A stretch of 64,000 nucleotides of DNA from contig JAJRPF010000020.1 in assembly GCA_024280885.1 (NCBI GenBank), positions 88,697 to 152,696 of the forward strand, written 5' to 3'. Source of the stretch: Planctomycetota bacterium. GTDB lineage: Bacteria; Planctomycetota; JAJSAM01; JAJVHW01. The position numbers and the translations under genes were made by a program. The notes below the pieces were generated by a model. That model worked only from the letters and a program-made list of their open reading frames with translations. It was not told where the DNA came from and did no database searches. This document shows positions 46,608 through 54,825 of this stretch, piece after piece. Positions within the stretch are counted from its first letter, which is position 1, and each line of letters starts with the position of its first letter.

Positions 46608-47768
46608 ATGGAGACGAACAACATCCCGGTGGCTCCGGCCACCGCCCCCGAGCCCGTCGCATTCCCCGCCGAGGTCATCGCGCGCCTACGACTTGCTTCG
46701 GTCGCCGGGATCTCGCCGCGGCTCGCGGCGCGCCTGGTAGCCGAATTCGGTTCTGCCGCGGCGGTGATGACCGCCGGAGCACGCGGTGGCCGCGCCGGAT
46801 GGCAGTGCGTCCGCGGGGTCGGCAAGGCGCGAGCTGCCCTCGCAGCGACCGCGCCTTCCGTGGACGAAGTGACTGTGGAACTGCAGCGCGCCGCGGCGGC
46901 GGATGCGGATGTCGTGTGGCCGGGTTCGGACGATTGGCCGTCGGGGCTCTCCGATCTCGCGGATCCGCCACTCCTCGTCTTTCGCCGCGGCGTCTTGCAG
47001 GAGTGCGACCTTCGCGGTGTCGCGATCGTCGGTTCCCGCCGGGCCAGCGCGTACGGAAGAGCGCAAGCTCGACGGATCGCGGCGGGATTGGCCATGGCCG
47101 GGATCACGGTCATCTCCGGTCTCGCACGCGGCGTCGACTCGGAGGCCCATCGAGGGGCGCTCTCTGCGGGAGGCCGCACGGTGGGGGTCCTCGGCGGCGG
47201 TCTCGCGCGCTTCTACCCGCCGGAGAACGTGCCGCTCGCTCGCGACATCGTGAACGGGCGCGGCGCCGTCCTCTCCGAGTTCCCGCTCGACATGCCGCCA
47301 TTGCCCTATCACTTCCCGCGCCGCAATCGCATCCTCGCGGCGATGTCCGCCGCCGTCGTCGTGGTCGAGGCCACCGAGCGCTCCGGCTCACTCATCACTG
47401 CCGATCACGCCCTCGATATCGGGCGCGAGGTGCTCGCCGTTCCCGGTCGCGTGGACAGCCCCGGATCCCGCGGGACGCACCGGCTCCTGCGCGAGGGCGC
47501 GGCGCTCTGCGAGGGAGTCGAGGATGTCCTGCGCGCACTCGGTCTCGAACTCGAGGACGACGAGTCCGGCGATGCGGACGGCATCCCGCCGAGCGTCGAT
47601 GACTCCGAGCGCGCTGTCCTCGTCGCACTTGCCGGCGAAGAGCGCTACGCGGACGACCTGATCGAACTGCTCGACATCGACGCCGACGCCGTGCTGACCA
47701 GCCTCGCATCCCTCGAACTCCGCAACCTCGTCGCCATGTCCGGCGACGGCCGCTACGGACGGACGTGA
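46608..47768 (+). CDS. dprA: DNA-processing protein DprA
   Basis: 386 residues. An N-terminal helix-hairpin-helix-like region (residues ~20-75) is followed by the Rossmann-like DprA core: GVAIVGSRRASAYGRAQA, TVISGLARGVDSEAHRGAL, VLGGGLARFYPPEN, EFPLDMPPLPYHFPRRNRI and RSGSLITADHALDIGREVLA. The C-terminal ~70 residues form a winged-helix (DML1-like) unit. DprA loads RecA onto incoming single-stranded DNA during natural transformation. The start is at 46608, 7 nt after the shared -10-like CGACCT. Confidence 0.96.
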   Translation: METNNIPVAPATAPEPVAFPAEVIARLRLASVAGISPRLAARLVAEFGSAAAVMTAGARGGRAGWQCVRGVGKARAALAATAPSVDEVTVELQRAAAADADVVWPGSDDWPSGLSDLADPPLLVFRRGVLQECDLRGVAIVGSRRASAYGRAQARRIAAGLAMAGITVISGLARGVDSEAHRGALSAGGRTVGVLGGGLARFYPPENVPLARDIVNGRGAVLSEFPLDMPPLPYHFPRRNRILAAMSAAVVVVEATERSGSLITADHALDIGREVLAVPGRVDSPGSRGTHRLLREGAALCEGVEDVLRALGLELEDDESGDADGIPPSVDDSERAVLVALAGEERYADDLIELLDIDADAVLTSLASLELRNLVAMSGDGRYGRT

Positions 47769-47820
47769 CCCACGCGCGGAAGTGCGCAGGGGGCGGATCG
47801 CCGTGGCTAGAAGGAGTGGA

Positions 47821-47836
47821 CTGATCAGACTAAGTC
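47821..47836. promoter_or_regulatory. Candidate operator of the toxin-antitoxin operon
   Basis: Two adjoining inverted repeats, CTGATCAG and GACTAAGTC, share bases and lie just before the antitoxin ATG; GACTAAG recurs at 47843. Phd-type antitoxins usually repress their own promoter at such sites. Confidence 0.4.
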
Positions 47837-47851
47837 GGATGGACTAAGGAG

Positions 47852-48091
47852 ATGGAGACTGTGAACACACACGAGGCCAAGACGCGCCTGTCGCGGTTGC
47901 TCGAACGGGCAGCGAAGGGCGAGGAGATCATCATCGCGAAGGCCGGGAAGCCCATCGCCATGCTGGTTGCATTCCGGGCCGACGAGATGGTCCGGCGCGG
48001 CGGTCAGTGGGCAGGCCTCGTACACGTCCGCGATGACTTCGACGACCCGTTGCGCGAAGTGGTCGCTGACCCCTTCGCGCTGCCATCGTGA
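47852..48091 (+). CDS. Type II antitoxin, Phd/YefM family
   Basis: 79 residues with the family start VNTHEAKTRLSRLLERAAKG and the following EEIIIAKAGKPIAMLVAF, typical of Phd/YefM antitoxins that pair with PIN toxins. The N-terminal half binds DNA; the acidic C-terminus (DDFDDPLREVV) should bind the toxin. AAGGAG abuts the ATG, and a GTG 9 nt further is an alternative start. It overlaps the toxin start by 4 bp (GTGA). Confidence 0.9.
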   Translation: METVNTHEAKTRLSRLLERAAKGEEIIIAKAGKPIAMLVAFRADEMVRRGGQWAGLVHVRDDFDDPLREVVADPFALPS

Positions 48092-48471
48092 AGACTGCCT
48101 ACTTCCTGAACACACACGTCGTGCTGTGGTGGCTCTCCGAGCCGGAACGGCTCTCGCGCGCCGCGCGCGAAGCCATCGCGCACGGTCATCACCCGGTGTA
48201 CGTCAGCGCCGCCGTCGCCTGGGAGTTGACGATCGAGAAGGCACTCGGCCGCCTCGACTTCCCCACCAACCTCGAGCACGTCCTCGCGCAGGAACGCATC
48301 AAGACCCTGCCGATCACAGTTGCCCACGCGCTTGCGGTCGCCGATCTACCGCGTCACCACCAAGACCCCTTCGACCGTGTCCAGATCGCGCAGGCCCGCA
48401 TCGAGCGACTGACCCTCGTCACACGCGATGCGGAGATCGAGCAGTACGACGTCGAGGTACTGCGCGCCTGA
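48088..48471 (+). CDS. PIN-domain toxin (VapC-like) with altered catalytic Asp
   Basis: 127 residues from GTG. The fold matches VapC ribonucleases: NTHVVLWWLSEPERLS, AVAWELTIEKALGRLDFP, HHQDPFDRVQIAQA and TLVTRDAEIEQY. The usual first catalytic acid in LDTH is Asn here (FLNTHVVLW; codon AAC), while the Glu in WEL and the later Asp residues are kept. This may weaken or remove metal-dependent RNA cleavage. The antitoxin gene is intact. Confidence 0.9.
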   Translation: MKTAYFLNTHVVLWWLSEPERLSRAAREAIAHGHHPVYVSAAVAWELTIEKALGRLDFPTNLEHVLAQERIKTLPITVAHALAVADLPRHHQDPFDRVQIAQARIERLTLVTRDAEIEQYDVEVLRA

Positions 48472-48616
48472 CGCGCGGCGCCGGTACTCTGCCAGGCGGG
48501 CGAGCCTGGTCGAAAGTGGCGCGTTCAAATCAACGCAGTGAGCGTGGCGCAGTTTGTCGACGCGTTCGACGACGTTCGACGCCGTGTCCGCAGTCGTCGC
48601 TGCGCTCACCGTGGCG
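48472..48616. other. Intergenic, nothing identified
   Basis: A gap between the toxin gene and the membrane-protein gene. No motif is recognised. Confidence 0.4.
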
Positions 48617-49183
48617 TCAGCGCCGTATCGCGCGAACGAGCCGTGCGGTCAATCCGACGACGATACCCCAGCACGCGAGCGTGGCTCCGACCAGACCGCC
48701 CCACATGAACGCGTGCAGGATCGGCTCGGTCGTGCTGGTTACCCCCAGAAGCGCCACAACAGCGATCTCCGCGACGCACGCTCCAACGAATACGCACAAG
48801 CCGGAGCACATCGTCACCCTCCCGGTCCACGCGCGCATGCCGATCCACAGCGATGCTGGCTTGCGGGGCCCGTCAGAGGCGCGTTCATCGCGGCGTCGGA
48901 CTTTGATGGATACCTCCGCTTCCGGGGCGTCCGACGACGCCGCCAGCCGTACCACGCCGACAGCAGCGCGAATAGAGCAAAGTGCGGCCGAGTGGGCCCG
49001 CCAGCGGCCCGCCAACCATCCAGTCGCTGTGCTGGCCAGCGTGGTGTCGAAGATGATCGTCGTCGCAATCCAGGCCGCTGCTCCCAAGAGACCCGTAACT
49101 GGACGCCCATCGGCGAAGTCTATCTCAACCCCGAACGCGGCAAGTTCTCGGCGGCATGAGAATGCCAGCCGACCGGAGCACAT
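48617..49183 (-). CDS. Hypothetical membrane protein, about three helices
   Basis: 188 residues from the ATG at 49183; starts at 49243 or 49591 in the same frame are possible but run into the divergent gene. Hydrophobic segments are VTGLLGAAAWIATTIIF, VTMCSGLCVFVGACVAEIAV and FMWGGLVGATLACWGIVVGL. Between the first and second is a charged loop (KVRRRDERASDGPRK). No family is recognised. GC and codon use look like the neighbours. The protein is probably real because the hydrophobic pattern is orderly, but the confidence is modest. Confidence 0.42.
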   Translation of the reverse strand: MCSGRLAFSCRRELAAFGVEIDFADGRPVTGLLGAAAWIATTIIFDTTLASTATGWLAGRWRAHSAALCSIRAAVGVVRLAASSDAPEAEVSIKVRRRDERASDGPRKPASLWIGMRAWTGRVTMCSGLCVFVGACVAEIAVVALLGVTSTTEPILHAFMWGGLVGATLACWGIVVGLTARLVRAIRR

Positions 49184-49228
49184 CCTCGAAACCCACCGTC
49201 CGGGGTGAACCGTGTCGAGGCGACGGGC

Positions 49229-49234
49229 TAAGAT
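49229..49234 (+). promoter_or_regulatory. -10 element of the duplicated-domain secreted protein
   Basis: TAAGAT lies exactly 7 nt before the ATG at 49242; no ribosome-binding site is seen. Confidence 0.45.
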
Positions 49235-49241
49235 CCTCTCC

Positions 49242-50357
49242 ATGACGTATCCGAGACGACGCGCCGCTCTCTTCCTCGTCGCCACCGCAATCGTATGCTC
49301 GGCGACAGTGCCCCGGGGGGCCGAGGCACGGGGTCGCGACGACGACGCGCACGCGCTTCGGCTCTGCAGGAGCCATCTGATGCGGGTCGGAGAGACCGTT
49401 GACAAGATCGCCAACCAGTATCCGGACTCGGCCCGACGGGGAGACGGGTGGTTCGTGGGGACCATCACCGAACGGAATTGGGTGGACGTTCTGGATTGGA
49501 CGCGGTGTCTTCGAGATCCACTGCGCGGTTCAACAGCACCGGAGCAACGTGTCCGCGGCTTGATCTCGTACGCGCTCCGCGACTTCTCCATGCATCCAGT
49601 GGACCCGGACGCGACGGAACCCCAGGTACTTGCGGTCTGCCCACATCACGAGGGCGGAGCCCTCGTGATGACCGATGATTTCGACATCCGTTTCCTGACG
49701 CACGAAGACCTGGGCGTTCGGAGGGGGACGTCGATCAAGGTCGGACCGGGTGCAGGGCACCCTTTCCTCGAGCACGTTCGCTTCGAGACACGATTGGACG
49801 AGGTGGCCGTCGGTCGACGCCGAGCACTCCTCGAGTGCTCCAAGAACTTGCGGGAGCTGGGGGCCGTGTTCGTGGCCGAGCGGGAGGGGAAGCCGGGTCC
49901 GCCGCCCTACTCAGGCCCTGCGCTCATGCTGCACTACCGGGCGAGGGGCGACATAGCCGCGGGGCACGAGCGCGTGTTCCGCTGTGCGATGGACCCGGAA
50001 CTCCCCGTCACGCTCTCGGAGGAGCAATTCGCGCGCAGGTACGAGAGGCTCGACCTGGCGGCTCCGGATCGCGAACTCATCTCCTATGCGGTGCGTGACT
50101 TCGCATCCCACCCGCTCGCGAGCGATTTCTACGCCCGGCAGTCGGTCATGGCGTGCACTCATCACGCCGGAGGAGCGCTCGTGCTCTATGACGATGGCTC
50201 GGTCGAGTTCCGAGATCGGATGTACTTCGGCCTCCTGCTCGACGAGCCGATCCAGGTCGGGAGCGAGTCCTCAGTCCACGTCCTTCGCCCGCTCGTCATG
50301 GCGCGTCGGCGCTTGAAGGAAGCGAGAGATCCGCCGGAGACGAATGCCGAGAAGTGA
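49242..50357 (+). CDS. Secreted protein with an internal domain duplication
   Basis: 371 residues; the start at 49242 fits a leaderless mRNA (TAAGAT 7 nt upstream). A signal peptide ends near VPRGAEA. Two similar halves follow: RGLISYALRDFSMHPVD, then LAVCPHHEGGALVMTDD; and ELISYAVRDFASHPLAS, then MACTHHAGGALVLYDDG. Each repeat has a Cys followed by two His (CPHH, CTHH), perhaps a metal site. No known family is recognised. It is divergent from a small membrane protein gene. Confidence 0.75.
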   Translation: MTYPRRRAALFLVATAIVCSATVPRGAEARGRDDDAHALRLCRSHLMRVGETVDKIANQYPDSARRGDGWFVGTITERNWVDVLDWTRCLRDPLRGSTAPEQRVRGLISYALRDFSMHPVDPDATEPQVLAVCPHHEGGALVMTDDFDIRFLTHEDLGVRRGTSIKVGPGAGHPFLEHVRFETRLDEVAVGRRRALLECSKNLRELGAVFVAEREGKPGPPPYSGPALMLHYRARGDIAAGHERVFRCAMDPELPVTLSEEQFARRYERLDLAAPDRELISYAVRDFASHPLASDFYARQSVMACTHHAGGALVLYDDGSVEFRDRMYFGLLLDEPIQVGSESSVHVLRPLVMARRRLKEARDPPETNAEK

Positions 50358-50491
50358 ACTCGTTGAGAGTCGCGGCATGCCGTGCCAGGCTCGTCGGCGC
50401 TCGTCGATCCCGGCACTCGGTATGGCGTTCGAACCGAAGAGACGAGCTCGGCTCCGGACTTCCAGCGCCGGCTTGCCGATCACCGGGCGGG

Positions 50492-52987
50492 CTACTTGCG
50501 GCCGAGGGGCATCGTCGTGATGGCGTGCTGATTCTCGGTCACCGCGATGGTCACGTCGACCAGCAGATCGCGGAATGTCTGCGTCTTGCCGTTCGGCCAG
50601 CGGACCGTCAATTGGTCGATCGTGTCTGCGGTGCCCACGCCGATGAGGAGATCGGGCGGCGACTGTCCCATGAAGCCGTTCGCGGGGAACGCGTCGCGGA
50701 CGATGCGTCGGTTGGCGACGGTGAGTTCGACGCGTGTGCCGATCGCGGCTCGGTTGCTATCCGTGCCCTCCAGTTCGAGCCGCACCCGGTGACTCGTGTT
50801 CGTGCGGGAGCCGAGGAAGAGGCGTAGCGCTCCTCCACCGGCGGAGCCGACGAGGAGATCGGGGGCGCCGTCGCCGTCGAAGTCGGCGACGACGGAGGAA
50901 CGCGAATCCGAGTCGATGCTCGCTGGGGTTGCGTACGTCGCGTCGAGGAACGTCTCGCCGCCGACGTTCACGAACGTGCGGTTCTCCTCGAAGCCGCTGA
51001 GATTGCCGCCCCGTGCTGCGATGAGGAAGGGGTTGTCTACCCAGAACTCGCCGGCTTCTTCGTCGACCTCACCCATCTGCGGAGCTGCGGACTTGCTGTC
51101 CAGTGGCCGTGACACGACGGCCCGCCAGAGGCACGTTCACCCATCCGGCTTGCTGCGTTCGTTGCTCATGAAGCCGGTCGCGGCGTAGAGGTCGAGGAAC
51201 CCGTCGCCGTCGATGTCGAGCATCGCCGGCGCGTACGCCCACCCGACGCCATTCACGCCCAGCGCTGACGAGACCTCGTCGTACCCTGCGTCCTCGGCCG
51301 ATGGGGGACGTAGACGGTAGAGGCGATTACCGGCGCACGATCCGAGCAACGCGTCGTAGAGACCGGGCGGGTAGTCCTCCGGGCCCACGTGCGCGAGCAC
51401 GCGGCGTCCCATCTTCGAGAACATATTTGCGACGTAGAGTTCCGTGCGGCCGTCGTTGTCGAGGTCTCCCGCCGTGACACCCATGCTGGTCGCGAAGTCG
51501 GCGATCAATCCGCTGGCAGTCATATCCTCGAATGAGCCGTCGCCGCGTCCGCGCAGGAGGACGTTGTCGCCGAAGTCATTCGCGACGTAGAGGTCCAGGA
51601 TGGCGTCGTCGTCGGCGTACAGCCATGCGGCCGCGAAGGAGCGACGCGCGCCTCCCGCGGCGCCCGACTGCTCTGTGACGTCGGTGAAATGCCCCGCGCC
51701 GTCGTTGCGCCACAGAACGTTGGTGCCGCCGTTGTTCTCTTCGCCGACCCATTGCGTCGCGCCTGGGCCAACGTCCTTGCCGGTCTGATAGAGCACGTAG
51801 AGATCGCAATCGCCATCGGCGTCATAGTCGGCGACGACGCAGCCCATGGGCTCGGTTCGGAAGCGCAGGCCCGAGGCACGGCGCACGTCTTCGAATGCGT
51901 CACCGTTCACGTTGCGGAAGAGCGTCCGGCCGAGAATGAGATCCGGGAAGCCGTCGTCGTCAACGTCGATCCACGACGCGAGCATCGTTCCGCCGAGTGA
52001 CCAGTCGTTCCACCACGGCTCCAGACCGAAGGCGGCGGTCACGTCGCGGAAGCCACGCCCCCGCTCGTTGTGTAGGAGCAGCGGCGCGCCATCCGCCGTT
52101 GCGATTGCGATATCCGGGAACCCGTCGCGGTCGTAGTCGGCGACCGCGATCTGGAACGTGTACTGACGCCGATCCGCGACGTCCTCGTTCCAGTTGTCGT
52201 GGAGTGGCAGGTCGGCGAGACCGAAGGCGCGCGTGACTTCCCGCATCAGCGGAGCGGTGGAGACTCGGCGCGCATCCCGTTCGATGGACCATGCGGTGAC
52301 GATCGGGCCGGATCGGATCGCCGCGTCGTTCGCGAAGCGAAACGCGATGGCGTGGTGCGACTCGAGTTGTCTGGCCGAGCCGTCCTCCGCGCTACAACTG
52401 GCCCGGAGTCGCCAGCGTGAACGCCAGATATCGGGATCATCGGCGTCACGATCCAGGTGGAGCACGCGCATTCTGATCGACGCCGACTGCCCGACGAATT
52501 CCACTGACGAGCGCAACTCGCGCAGAAACGAATTGCGCGGCAGTGGAACTGCGGATTCGGCGCGCGCGCGCGTCACCTCCGCGAGCGTGCCGTGCTCCAC
52601 GCGCTGCTCCGCGGTGTCACCTGACCCCGTGTCACCTAATCCCGTGGCAGACAACCCCGTGCCGGAGAATTCGTCGCGGAAGAACGCGGTCAGGCGAGCT
52701 TCGTCGTCGGTGGCAAGTGCAGCGGCGAGTGGTTTGCCGAAGAATGTCTCGAGCTCGAACGCGGCGTGCTCCACCGCCCAAATGTGCTTCTGCTTCGCGA
52801 CGGAGAGCCGCGCGTCTTGCGGCGCCGCTGTCTTGGCGCGCGACGTTGTGGTCGTCGTCGGCACCACGCTCTCGGAACCCTGATCTGCGTCGCGGCACGC
52901 CACAGGCAATAAGACCACGAGCGCCGCGACGACGTACCGTCCTCGCCACGTGCCGCGCTCGCTGTCCCCGAGAGCATGGATGGGCAT
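50492..52987 (-). CDS. Predicted selenoprotein: CRTAC1-type FG-GAP/ASPIC-UnbV lipoprotein with in-frame UGA
   Basis: The frame from the ATG at 52987 to 50492 has one stop, TGA at 51139-51137. Read as Sec it gives 831 residues with U617 in ERSKPDG-U-TCLWRAVV (U-T-C). Residues 1-30 are a signal peptide with lipobox (LLPVAC, Cys 31). FG-GAP motifs precede the TGA (DYDRDGFPDIAI, DVDDDGFPDLIL, DYDADGDCDLYV, DLDNDGRTELYV, DIDGDGFLDLYA) and continue after it (DFDGDGAPDLLVG). The ASPIC/UnbV domain (AAIGTRVELTVANRRIVRD, LTVRWPNGKTQTF) also lies after it. So the family's domains are complete only with read-through. TACGAT is 7 nt before the ATG. A hairpin follows the TGA. Relatives, from memory, often have Cys near this position. 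Function is unknown. Confidence 0.82.
51105..51122 (-). promoter_or_regulatory. Candidate SECIS hairpin after the CRTAC1 UGA
   Basis: A perfect 6-bp stem GGCCGT/ACGGCC with loop CGTGTC. The loop begins 21 nt after the UGA and has G at its second position, within the usual bacterial SECIS range. Confidence 0.45.
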
Positions 52988-52994
52988 GGCACGC

Positions 52995-53000
52995 ATCGTA
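52995..53000 (-). promoter_or_regulatory. -10 element of the CRTAC1 selenoprotein gene
   Basis: TACGAT on the minus strand, 7 nt before the ATG at 52987. This supports that start over the in-frame ATG at 52996. Confidence 0.45.
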
Positions 53001-53066
53001 GTCGAGCCCGCCACCCCCATGTCCAGAGCCACGCACTGGTGTTCGCGTCGAACGGTGGGAGCCGGG

Positions 53067-53615
53067 TCAGTCGCCGCCGCGCTGCAACTCGTCGCGCAAG
53101 CCACGATGAGCGGAGTCGAACGCGAGTTCGTCCCACGGGATCTCACTCGGTGCGAACCACGCGGCTTCGAGCGCATCGTCGCCACCGAGGATCGTCTCCA
53201 CACTCTCGGTGGCACACAGGTTCGCCGCGTAGCAGACGATGATCATCCCCGTCCCCGCGAGCGCGCCTTCATCGCGATCGCAGGCGTAGCTGTAGATCCC
53301 GAGTAACGCGCCGAGATCCACCGCGAGCCCCGTCTCCTCGCGTGTCTCACGCACGGCGCACTCGGGGACGGTCTCGTCCAGTTCGACGTAACCGCAGGGC
53401 CACGACCACTTTCCGATCGCCGGCTCGACACCGCGGCGGATGAGAGCTACCCGGCCGTCGGGCGCGCGCGGGACCGTCCCAGCGGCCACCTTCGGATTCA
53501 TGTACAGGATGAAGCCACAGGCCGAGCAGACATGCCGCACGCGATCGTCGTCGGCGGGGATCTTGCGCGTGAGTGGCGCTGCGCAGAGGGGGCAGAACCG
53601 GCTGCCGGAGAGCAT
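53067..53615 (-). CDS. NUDIX hydrolase with N-terminal zinc ribbon
   Basis: 182 residues. A zinc ribbon (CPLCAAPL, then HVCSACGFI) at residues 8-36 precedes a NUDIX domain with the box G-YVELDE-TVPECAV-RETREETGL. The ribbon plus NUDIX order resembles NudC-like or ADP-ribose pyrophosphatase-type enzymes that hydrolyse nucleoside diphosphate derivatives; the substrate is not predictable. It starts 4 bp after the stop of the small membrane protein, in a three-gene minus-strand operon. Confidence 0.92.
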   Translation of the reverse strand: MLSGSRFCPLCAAPLTRKIPADDDRVRHVCSACGFILYMNPKVAAGTVPRAPDGRVALIRRGVEPAIGKWSWPCGYVELDETVPECAVRETREETGLAVDLGALLGIYSYACDRDEGALAGTGMIIVCYAANLCATESVETILGGDDALEAAWFAPSEIPWDELAFDSAHRGLRDELQRGGD

Positions 53616-53619
53616 CGGC

Positions 53620-53823
53620 TCAGCCGTCGCTCTGGACCACGAGCAGTACGAGCTGGACGCAGACGACCAGCAGCGCGAGGCCGCCCGCGAGACCGACGAA
53701 GCTCCGCAGCGACTCGCGCACGACGCCGTCGCGACTGCTGGCGCGCGTGGCCCCCTGGACCATGCTGATGGCGAGGACGACGACGAGCAGCAGCGTCACG
53801 CTCGTGGTGAACTGTTCAGGCAC
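53620..53823 (-). CDS. Small two-helix membrane protein
   Basis: 67 residues from a GTG at 53823 that overlaps the stop of the preceding gene. Two hydrophobic segments (VTLLLVVVLAISMVQG and LAGGLALLVVCVQLVLLVVQ) flank a short charged loop. No family is recognised. Tight spacing on both sides places it in the DUF6677-like/NUDIX operon. Confidence 0.65.
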   Translation of the reverse strand: MPEQFTTSVTLLLVVVLAISMVQGATRASSRDGVVRESLRSFVGLAGGLALLVVCVQLVLLVVQSDG

Positions 53824-54277
53824 CGGCACTCTCCGCGTGTCCCTCGGCGGCGATCTGGTCTGGGCTGGCGGCGCTCGCCTCGTCGGCGGGTGCGCGTTCG
53901 GGGATCGGGTCACCACGCATCGTGCGCGCCCAGACGTCGGCGATCGCCATCAGATTGAGCAGCCCGGCGACGGCCGAGAAGAGCGTACCGACGCTCGCAT
54001 TTGGCAGCCTGCTCTTCAGCAGCACGTCGCGTGTCAGGAACTCGCCAGCCACCGCGATCAGGCCGGCGGGTGCCTGCAGCCCGAAATAGAATGGGTGGCG
54101 CGTCCACGAGACGTTCTCCCATCCGGTCAGGAACATCCCGAGCACAAAGAGCGGAATAACCGCGGCGGCAATGAAGAGCGCGGGCCACGGTCGTCCGAGC
54201 TTGAGGTGCCCGGCGCCAGGCACGAGCCAGCCGAGCACGATCGGAGCGAGGGGGGCCGGGGGATTGTCGTTCGTCAT
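53816..54277 (-). CDS. DUF6677-like membrane protein
   Basis: 153 residues with three to four hydrophobic segments. The start APIVLGWLVPGAGHLKLGRP matches, from memory, the DUF6677 family of planctomycetes (WLVPGAGHLxxGR). A conserved middle (ENVSWTRHPFYFGLQAPAGL) follows, and the C-terminal tail is charged. The function is unknown. It shares a 53-bp divergent promoter region with the thioesterase gene. Confidence 0.75.
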   Translation of the reverse strand: MTNDNPPAPLAPIVLGWLVPGAGHLKLGRPWPALFIAAAVIPLFVLGMFLTGWENVSWTRHPFYFGLQAPAGLIAVAGEFLTRDVLLKSRLPNASVGTLFSAVAGLLNLMAIADVWARTMRGDPIPERAPADEASAASPDQIAAEGHAESAGA

Positions 54278-54293
54278 CGGGAGGCGAAGTTAG

Positions 54294-54315
54294 CCGGGCA
54301 CGTCGTCGTGCCCGG
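54294..54315. promoter_or_regulatory. 22-bp palindrome in the divergent DUF6677/thioesterase promoter
   Basis: CCGGGCAC and GTGCCCGG are perfect inverted arms around 6 nt. It sits between the two divergent -10 elements (TAACTT at 54287-54292 minus; TATCTT at 54318-54323 plus), so a protein bound here would cover both promoters. Confidence 0.5.
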
Positions 54316-54317
54316 AG

Positions 54318-54323
54318 TATCTT
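54318..54323 (+). promoter_or_regulatory. -10 element of the thioesterase gene (leaderless)
   Basis: TATCTT lies exactly 7 nt before the GTG start at 54331. Confidence 0.5.
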
Positions 54324-54330
54324 CCTGCCG

Positions 54331-54777
54331 GTGCATACGACCGCAATCCGCGTGAGGTTCGACGAAGTGGACTCGATGGACATCGTCCATCACCCGCGCT
54401 ACGTCGTGTACTTCGAGGTCGCCCGCACTGCGTTCCTGCGCGATCTCGGGCTGCCCTACTCCGAGATGTTGCGGACGGGAACGCATCTCGCCGTGCTCGA
54501 AGTGGACGTGCGCCACAAGGCGCCGGCGCGCTACGACGACGAGATCGAGGTGCGCACGTGGTGTACGGAGTGTGGGCGCACACGCGTGACGCTCGCGTAC
54601 GAGGTCCGCCGCGGGGACACGCTCTTGGCCGCTGGCCGGACCCGGCTCGGCGCCGTGACGCCGGAGGGGCGCGCGACGCGTCTGCCCGAGAAATTTCGCG
54701 CGCTCCTCGGTCCGCACGTGGTCGAGCGGGAAGGCTCGCAGCCTCGAGTGTCCCGCCTGACGCGCGCGCAGGAATAG
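54331..54777 (+). CDS. Acyl-CoA thioesterase, 4HBT/YbgC family
   Basis: 148 residues from GTG. The hot-dog fold motif RVRFDEVDSMDIVHHPRYV has the catalytic Asp and downstream His pattern (D-x-x-G/D-I-V-x-x-x-x-Y) of the YbgC/4-hydroxybenzoyl-CoA thioesterase group, followed by FEVARTAFLRDLG. It hydrolyses acyl-CoA thioesters; the substrate is unknown. TATCTT 7 nt upstream and the lack of a ribosome-binding site suggest a leaderless mRNA. Confidence 0.92.
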   Translation: MHTTAIRVRFDEVDSMDIVHHPRYVVYFEVARTAFLRDLGLPYSEMLRTGTHLAVLEVDVRHKAPARYDDEIEVRTWCTECGRTRVTLAYEVRRGDTLLAAGRTRLGAVTPEGRATRLPEKFRALLGPHVVEREGSQPRVSRLTRAQE

Positions 54778-54825
54778 ACGGGTGCGCAGGAATAGACCGT
54801 GGTGACGAACGTCAGAGGAACTGTC

